Shown one piece after another: positions 58,259-64,000 of a stretch of 64,000 nt of DNA. Source of the DNA: Alkalicoccobacillus plakortidis (lineage in GTDB: Bacteria > Bacillota > Bacilli > Bacillales > Bacillaceae_D). How positions within the stretch are numbered: position 1 is the first letter of the stretch; each line of letters begins with the position of its first letter. Location of the stretch: positions 372,001 to 436,000 of the forward strand of contig NZ_JAMQJY010000002.1 in assembly GCF_023703085.1 (NCBI RefSeq), in the 5' to 3' direction. Below the pieces are notes generated by a model. The model worked only from the letters and a program-made list of their open reading frames with translations, searched no databases and was not told the DNA's origin. The position numbers were made by a program, and so were the translations under genes.

Positions 58259-59797
58259 CTAGTGTTTAAAATGACGCATGCCAGTAAAGACCATGGCAAT
58301 GCCATATTCATCTGCTTTTTGGATGGATTCTTCATCACGGATTGAACCACCTGGTTGGATGATTGCTTTGACTCCAGCCACACCTGCTGCCTCTACCGTA
58401 TCACCCATAGGGAAGAAAGCGTCAGAAGCTAATGCAGAACCTTGTGCTCGCTCACCTGCTTGCTCAATCGCAATACCTGCTGCTCCTACACGATTCATTT
58501 GACCTGCGCCTACTCCTACAGTCATTTCTCCATTTGTTAAAATAATTGCGTTTGATTTAACATGCTTTACTACTTTCCATCCAAGCTTAAGAGCTGTCCA
58601 CTCATCCTCTGTTGGTTGGCGTTTTGTTGGAACCGTCCAGCTTGATTCATCCGTTTGAGGGGCATCCTCTTCTTGTACCAATAAACCACCCTGTACGGAC
58701 GTTACTTTATTTGCCGATTTTCCATTTGCTTCTACTGATACTTGAAGCAGACGAATGTTTTTCTTTTTCGTTAGAATCTCTTTTGCTTCTTCAGTAAAGC
58801 TAGGAGCAAGGATCACTTCAAGAAAAATCGTTGACATTGTTTCCGCGGTCGCAGCGTCTACTTCGCGATTTAGGGCAATGATTCCGCCAAAAATGGAAAC
58901 AGAATCTGCTTCATACGCACGGTTAAATGCCTGTTCGATCGATTCTCCAGTTCCTACTCCACACGGGTTCATGTGCTTCACTGCAACAGCAGCTGGTTCA
59001 GCAAACTCTTTTACAATTTCAAGGGCAGCATTTGCATCTGCAATGTTATTATAGGAAAGCTCTTTTCCATGAAGCTGTTCTGCTTGTGCAATGGAGCTTT
59101 GGTCTCCTAATGTTGTTTGATAGAAAGCCGCTTTCTGATGCGGGTTTTCTCCGTAGCGCAAAGATTGGCTACGTTCATATGTAAGTGTTAAGGATTCAGG
59201 GTACTCCTCCCCTACAGCCTCTGTTAAATATTGACCAATCATGGCATCATATGCAGCAGTATGACGGAATACTTTTGCTGCTAAACGGCGACGAGTCTCA
59301 CCATTTACAGAACCATTTTCCGTAAGTTCAGCTAATACACCTTCATAATCTGCTGGATCAACTACTACCGTTACGTGATTATGATTTTTGGCAGCTGAGC
59401 GTAGCATACTTGGTCCGCCAATATCAATATTTTCAATGGCATCTTCAAATGTCGAGCTTTCTTTAGCAATCGTTTCAGCAAATGGATATAAGTTCACGAC
59501 AACAAAGTCAATTGGATCAATGGCGTGTGTTTTTAGTGCTTCTTGGTGCTCTGCCTTTTCACGCATCGCAAGTAGTCCGCCATGAATATTAGGATGAAGG
59601 GTTTTTACTCGGCCATCAAGAATTTCAGGAAAACCAGTTACTTCAGAGATTCCGATGACTGGAACTCCCGCTTCTTCTAATGCTTTTTTGGTTCCACCTG
59701 TTGAAATCACTTCAATTCCTTGGTCTACTAATCCTTGAACAAACGGAATTAATCCTTCTTTTTTCGATACACTGACTAATGCTCGCTTCTTACTCAT
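58259..59797 (-). CDS. purH: Bifunctional AICAR transformylase/IMP cyclohydrolase PurH
   Basis: Last two steps to IMP. The 512-residue protein has the MGS-like cyclohydrolase domain at the N-terminus ([47 protein letters not shown]) and the transformylase domain with [13 protein letters not shown] (catalytic Lys-His) and a C-terminal [13 protein letters not shown] and FTGMRHFKH. It overlaps the end of purN by 8 bp. Confidence 0.97.
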   Translation of the reverse strand: MSKKRALVSVSKKEGLIPFVQGLVDQGIEVISTGGTKKALEEAGVPVIGISEVTGFPEILDGRVKTLHPNIHGGLLAMREKAEHQEALKTHAIDPIDFVVVNLYPFAETIAKESSTFEDAIENIDIGGPSMLRSAAKNHNHVTVVVDPADYEGVLAELTENGSVNGETRRRLAAKVFRHTAAYDAMIGQYLTEAVGEEYPESLTLTYERSQSLRYGENPHQKAAFYQTTLGDQSSIAQAEQLHGKELSYNNIADANAALEIVKEFAEPAAVAVKHMNPCGVGTGESIEQAFNRAYEADSVSIFGGIIALNREVDAATAETMSTIFLEVILAPSFTEEAKEILTKKKNIRLLQVSVEANGKSANKVTSVQGGLLVQEEDAPQTDESSWTVPTKRQPTEDEWTALKLGWKVVKHVKSNAIILTNGEMTVGVGAGQMNRVGAAGIAIEQAGERAQGSALASDAFFPMGDTVEAAGVAGVKAIIQPGGSIRDEESIQKADEYGIAMVFTGMRHFKH

Positions 59798-60383
59798 TAT
59801 GTCCGTCTCCTCCTAAGTCATTGCTCTCCATGATCTGTTTGATTGTACGTGGGTATAATTCATGCTCCACTGCTTGGATCTTCTGTAAGACACTCTCGTT
59901 TGTATCTCCGGCTTCTATTGATACCTTTTTCTGTGCAATAATAGGCCCAGTATCCATTCCAGCATCAACAAAGTGAATCGTCACACCTGTCTCACTGACT
60001 CCAGCTTCCAGTGCCTGGCCTACTGCATCTAAGCCTGGAAAATCCGGGAGCAAGGATGGGTGAATATTCACAATTCGTCCCTCATAGGCATGTAACAACG
60101 TTGGTCCAACTAGTCTCATGTAACCAGCAAGGCATAAAAAATCAACGTCGTGATCCTGCAGACGAGCAACCACTTCTGCTTCATATTCTGCTTTTGAGGT
60201 AAATGATTTTGGTGCAAGTGCTATTGATTGAACGCCATAGCCTTCCGCTTTTGCAAGAGCTCCTGCCCCAGGTTTATCAGAAATAAGTAAAACCACTTCG
60301 CCACCAAGCTGGTTCGCAATGGACGCATTTATAAGTGCTTCTGCATTAGAACCGGTTCCTGAAGCAAATACGGCTATTTTCAT
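59790..60383 (-). CDS. purN: Phosphoribosylglycinamide formyltransferase PurN
   Basis: Transfers a formyl group from 10-formyl-THF to GAR. The 197-residue protein has [16 protein letters not shown] (phosphate loop), the catalytic Asn-His in [14 protein letters not shown], and the Asp in [12 protein letters not shown]. It overlaps purM by 4 bp (ATGA) and purH by 8 bp. Confidence 0.97.
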   Translation of the reverse strand: MKIAVFASGTGSNAEALINASIANQLGGEVVLLISDKPGAGALAKAEGYGVQSIALAPKSFTSKAEYEAEVVARLQDHDVDFLCLAGYMRLVGPTLLHAYEGRIVNIHPSLLPDFPGLDAVGQALEAGVSETGVTIHFVDAGMDTGPIIAQKKVSIEAGDTNESVLQKIQAVEHELYPRTIKQIMESNDLGGDGHNE

Positions 60384-61417
60384 GAATCAATGCCTCCAAT
60401 AGTGATGCCTTCACCCTCAGTTACACGTCCAATGATGTATGCTTGTTCTCCTTGTGCTTCAAGGGTGCGAATCACATCCAGATGCTCACTCTCAGGAACA
60501 ACAACCATCATGCCAATTCCCATATTAAATGTAGAGAAAAGATCACGTTCACTAATTTCTCCTTTTTCCTTTAACAGCTGAAAAATAGGTGGAACTGGCC
60601 ATGAGCCATTATCAATCTCTACTTTTGTTCCAGCAGGTAGCATTCTTGGAACATTTTCGTAAAAGCCGCCTCCTGTAATATGAGCGAGGCCATTCACCGT
60701 ATGATTTTTTATTGCCGCTAAAAGGGGCTTCACATAAATTTTTGTTGGTGTTAGTAATACATCCCCTAAACGTCCATCTAATGCTTCTACTTGATCTGTT
60801 AGGGAGTAGCCTGCTTTTTCAAGCAACACATGTCTCACGAGGGAAAAACCATTACTATGCAACCCACTTGAACTAAGCCCTATCACTACATCTCCAGGTT
60901 TGATCGCATCCCCAGTAATGAGTTCTGACTTTTCAACAGCTCCAACAGAAAATCCAGCTAAATCATATTCTTCGGGATCATACATACCTGGCATCTCTGC
61001 TGTTTCTCCACCAATTAATGCACAGCCAGCTTGTTCACAGCCGTCTGCCACTCCTTTAACAATGGCTTCAATTCGCTCCGGATCTGATTTCCCGCAGGCA
61101 ATGTAATCTAGAAAATAAAGTGGCTCAGCACCCTGTACAACAATATCGTTCACACACATGGCAACAGCGTCAACGCCAATGGTGTCATGTTTGTCCATCA
61201 TAAAAGCAAGCATTAGCTTTGTGCCTACTCCATCCGTACCTGATACTAAAACCGGTTCTTTATAGTTTAATGATGACAGATCAAAGTTACCGCCAAACCC
61301 ACCTAAACCTCCAAGAACACCAGGGCGGGCTGTACGTTTAACATGCTGTCCCATTCGTTTAACTGATTCATAGCCTGCTTCTATATCAACACCGGCTTGT
61401 TTGTATGCATCTGACAT
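60380..61417 (-). CDS. purM: Phosphoribosylformylglycinamidine cyclo-ligase PurM
   Basis: AIR synthetase. The 345-residue protein has the N-terminal [49 protein letters not shown] and [17 protein letters not shown] of the PurM/PurL/SelD fold. AAAGGAGG lies 10 bases before the ATG. It follows purF by 20 bp. Confidence 0.97.
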   Translation of the reverse strand: MSDAYKQAGVDIEAGYESVKRMGQHVKRTARPGVLGGLGGFGGNFDLSSLNYKEPVLVSGTDGVGTKLMLAFMMDKHDTIGVDAVAMCVNDIVVQGAEPLYFLDYIACGKSDPERIEAIVKGVADGCEQAGCALIGGETAEMPGMYDPEEYDLAGFSVGAVEKSELITGDAIKPGDVVIGLSSSGLHSNGFSLVRHVLLEKAGYSLTDQVEALDGRLGDVLLTPTKIYVKPLLAAIKNHTVNGLAHITGGGFYENVPRMLPAGTKVEIDNGSWPVPPIFQLLKEKGEISERDLFSTFNMGIGMMVVVPESEHLDVIRTLEAQGEQAYIIGRVTEGEGITIGGIDS

Positions 61418-61437
61418 GCGGACGTTGCCTCCTTTAA

Positions 61438-62850
61438 TTAAACCTTTGCGTGTGGGTGAACCGTATCAGCATAAATCTCTGTTGGATATTCACCTGTAAA
61501 ACAAGCAAGACATTGGCCGCAATTTTCTAACTCAGGATCGCGTCCAATTCCTTTCTTTAACCCCTCAGTGCTTAGAAATTCCAAACTATCCGCGCCCATC
61601 ATCTCACGCATCTCTTCCAATGAATGTTGAGAAGCAATTAACTCTGAGGTTGTAGATGTATCAATTCCATAAAAACATGGGTGCTTAATTGGAGGAGAGC
61701 TTATGCGCACATGAACCTCTAATGCTCCAGCTTCCTTCAGCATATTTACAATGCGTCGACTTGTTGTACCACGCACAATCGAATCATCAATCATAACCAC
61801 TCGTTTTCCTTCTACTACTCCACGAACAGCAGAAAGCTTCATTTTTACCCCTTGCTCACGAAGCTCTTGAGAGGGTTGAATAAATGTACGACCCACATAG
61901 CGGTTTTTGATCAGGCCGAGCTCATAAGGAATACCCGTTTGCTCTGCGTAACCAATTGCTGCCGAGATACTTGAATCTGGAACTCCGGTTACAACATCAG
62001 CTTCAATTGGTGATTCGATGGCTAGCTGCTTCCCTAATTGTTTTCTTGCAGTATGCACGTTAATTGTCTCAACGTTACTATCAGGACGAGCAAAGTAGAC
62101 ATACTCCATGCTGCAAATGGCCGGATTGGTAGATTTATCATATTGCTCCGTGCGTAATCCGTTATCATCAATGATAACCATCTCACCAGGTTTCACATCA
62201 CGCTCATAGGTAGCTCCAATAATATCGAAGGCACAGGTTTCAGACGCAACAACATACGCCTCACCAATACGTCCGATCGCTAAAGGTCTTAGACCATTTG
62301 GGTCCATTGCAGCAATTAGTTGATGTTCGTTCATCACAGCAAATGCATAGGCACCTTTTAGCATCGCAAGCGCATGGCGGAATTGATCTTCAAGAGACCA
62401 ATACCCGCTGCGTTTGATTAAATGAGCCAGTACTTCTGTATCAGAGGTAGATTGAAAAATACTGCCTTGATTCTCAAGCTGAAGCTTCAAATTGTTTGCA
62501 TTCACGATGTTTCCATTATGGGCAATCGCAAGTCCGCCAACTTGTGAACGGAACATTAGCGGCTGTACATTGGCAAATCCGCCACCACCGGCTGTTGCGT
62601 AACGCACATGACCGATTGCAGCCGATCCTTGAAGAGAATTTAGCGTTTGCTGGTCAAATACTTCATTAACTAGACCTAGTCCTTTATGAACATTTAAGGT
62701 ATCTCCATCAGAGACAACAATTCCTGCTCCTTCTTGACCACGGTGTTGTAAACTATGCAAACCATAATACGTAATTTGTGCTGCATCCTTATGACCCCAA
62801 ACAGCAAACACGCCACACTCTTCATTTAAGCCTTTTATTTCAGCAAACAT
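61438..62850 (-). CDS. purF: Amidophosphoribosyltransferase PurF
   Basis: First committed step of purine synthesis: PRPP plus glutamine to phosphoribosylamine. The 470-residue precursor begins [19 protein letters not shown]; the propeptide up to Glu is removed to expose the catalytic N-terminal Cys (residue 12). The PRPP loop is [14 protein letters not shown]; cysteines in [13 protein letters not shown] and in NCGQCLACF are the expected 4Fe-4S ligands of the Bacillus type. ATG 62850 with AAAGGAG 7 bases upstream, inside the end of purL (16-bp overlap). Confidence 0.96.
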   Translation of the reverse strand: MFAEIKGLNEECGVFAVWGHKDAAQITYYGLHSLQHRGQEGAGIVVSDGDTLNVHKGLGLVNEVFDQQTLNSLQGSAAIGHVRYATAGGGGFANVQPLMFRSQVGGLAIAHNGNIVNANNLKLQLENQGSIFQSTSDTEVLAHLIKRSGYWSLEDQFRHALAMLKGAYAFAVMNEHQLIAAMDPNGLRPLAIGRIGEAYVVASETCAFDIIGATYERDVKPGEMVIIDDNGLRTEQYDKSTNPAICSMEYVYFARPDSNVETINVHTARKQLGKQLAIESPIEADVVTGVPDSSISAAIGYAEQTGIPYELGLIKNRYVGRTFIQPSQELREQGVKMKLSAVRGVVEGKRVVMIDDSIVRGTTSRRIVNMLKEAGALEVHVRISSPPIKHPCFYGIDTSTTSELIASQHSLEEMREMMGADSLEFLSTEGLKKGIGRDPELENCGQCLACFTGEYPTEIYADTVHPHAKV

Positions 62851-64000
62851 GGAATGGCTCCTTTCCAAGCCGTAACAATTTCTTCTTGAGATGCTTCTAG
62901 AACAGCTTTTCCGTTCTCGTCACATACAACCAGTTGATTTTCATTTGTTACTTCTCCAACACAGTCAGCATCAACAATTGCTTCAAATGCACTGCGATTT
63001 TCTGGAGAAACAGTCACTACAAAACGAGATTGACTCTCTGCAAATAGGTTCACGACATCTCCTTCATGCTGAACACGAACACCTACAGTTCCTGATGTCA
63101 TGCCTTCCGCTAAGGCAACAGCAAGTCCACCTTCGGATACATCATGAGCAGACGCAACAAGTCCTGACTGAATCGCTTTTAAAAGTTGAGCCTGACGATT
63201 TTTCTCAAGTGATAAATCAAGTTCAGGTGCTTTACCAAAGATACGTCCTTCATGCAGCTTTTGTAGCTCACTTCCACTGAATTCAGGTTTTGTTTCCCCA
63301 AGCAAATACACTAGATCGCCTACTGATTTATAATCTTGGGTTGTAATATGGTCAATGTCTTCAATTAATCCAACCATACCGATTACAGGTGTTGGATAAA
63401 TCGCTCCACCGGATGTTTCATTATAAAGCGAGACGTTCCCGCCAATAACAGGTGTTTCAAGCGTACGGCATGCCTCACTCATTCCATCAGTAGATGTCTC
63501 AAGTTGCCAGAAGATTTCTGGTTTATCAGGACTTCCGTAGTTCAAACAATCCGTCACGCCTAGAGGTACCCCACCAGAAGCAACAATATTACGAGCTGCC
63601 TCAGCTACGGCAATCTTACCGCCAACTTCAGGATCTAGATAAAGATAGCGCGAGTTACAATCCGTAGTCATTGCAAGTGCTTTTCGTGTATCACGGATAC
63701 GAACAACAGCCGCATCAGAACCTGGAGAAACCACTGTATTGGTTTGTACCATGTAGTCATACTGGTCATAGACCCACTCTTTGCTTGCAATTGTTGGCTG
63801 AGCCAATAATTGAAGCAGTGTTTCTTTAGAGTTATCTATAGTAGGTACATATGCAGCCTGCTCTTGGAACTCTTTATAATAAGCCGGAACTGCTGATGGT
63901 TTGTGATATACAGGAGCTTCTTCAGCTAACGCATCCACCGGTACATCTGCTGCTAACCCACCGTTATGCATTAAACGAAGACGTTTGTCATCCGTTACAT
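62835..64000 (-). CDS. purL: FGAM synthetase large subunit PurL, C-terminal part
   Basis: Synthetase subunit that works with PurS and PurQ to convert FGAR to FGAM. The frame stays open to the window edge, so the N-terminal part lies outside. The visible 388 residues include [56 protein letters not shown] and [17 protein letters not shown], all typical of the second half of small PurL. No internal break. It overlaps purF by 16 bp. Confidence 0.96.
   Translation of the reverse strand, partial: VTDDKRLRLMHNGGLAADVPVDALAEEAPVYHKPSAVPAYYKEFQEQAAYVPTIDNSKETLLQLLAQPTIASKEWVYDQYDYMVQTNTVVSPGSDAAVVRIRDTRKALAMTTDCNSRYLYLDPEVGGKIAVAEAARNIVASGGVPLGVTDCLNYGSPDKPEIFWQLETSTDGMSEACRTLETPVIGGNVSLYNETSGGAIYPTPVIGMVGLIEDIDHITTQDYKSVGDLVYLLGETKPEFSGSELQKLHEGRIFGKAPELDLSLEKNRQAQLLKAIQSGLVASAHDVSEGGLAVALAEGMTSGTVGVRVQHEGDVVNLFAESQSRFVVTVSPENRSAFEAIVDADCVGEVTNENQLVVCDENGKAVLEASQEEIVTAWKGAIPCLLK

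Overview
This 64 kb stretch comes from a Bacillaceae chromosome (Firmicutes). The evidence is the gene set and order on the minus strand: purL-F-M-N-H-D, yerA, yerC, then pcrB-pcrA-ligA-camS, then gatC-A-B, dgkB and rlmCD. This matches the Bacillus subtilis pur/yer region in order. AGGAGG-type ribosome sites, many TTG/GTG starts, low-to-moderate G+C, and Fur, Rex and CcpA-type operators agree. Genus cannot be fixed from the sequence. There are no rRNA or tRNA genes, insertion sequences or phage genes.

Layout, left to right: a macrolide-phosphotransferase-like gene and small accessory genes (0-5.8 kb); rlmCD (5.9-7.3 kb); two small membrane proteins, an MmcQ-like protein, and a TetR regulator with an export-type membrane protein (7.4-10.5 kb); a Fur-box flavodoxin, two paralogous membrane proteins and a Fur-box siderophore ABC operon (10.5-16.3 kb); dgkB, a VanZ-type protein and a sugar ABC operon under a cre site (17-23 kb); gatCAB (23-26.3 kb); a LacI regulator with a GH3 glycosidase and its sugar ABC transporter (26.6-33 kb); the nucleoside importer nupNOPQ (33.7-38.6 kb); camS-ligA-pcrA-pcrB (38.8-45 kb); a BASS symporter; a second Fur-box siderophore permease/ATPase operon headed by an unlisted micro-protein (46.5-49.6 kb); a Rex-box yjlC-ndh operon; adenine deaminase, yerC and yerA; and the distal half of the purine operon (57-64 kb). 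Nucleotide metabolism (pur, adenine deaminase, nup), iron acquisition and beta-glucoside use are the main themes. Neither sugar operon carries its own ATPase, so both probably share an MsmX-type ATPase encoded elsewhere.

Two patterns stand out. (1) Fifteen genes, including normally essential ones (gatA, gatB, gatC), carry frameshifts. Seventeen shifts could be placed and every one falls in a GCTGG/CCAGC (or GCTTGG/CCAAGC) word: 13 gain one base (GCTGG read as GCTTGG) and 4 lose one. Undoing them restores family-typical protein lengths, so they are most likely motif-linked sequencing errors, possibly caused by a modified base. Gene calls below are given as the restored genes. (2) Every tail-to-tail gene junction longer than 300 bp (five of them) holds an array of about 20.5-bp monomers, in the clearest cases alternating as A-B dimers of about 41 bp. 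Each array has largely its own sequence but the same period and the same pyrimidine-rich strand. No other junction type has one. I know of no described function for such arrays.
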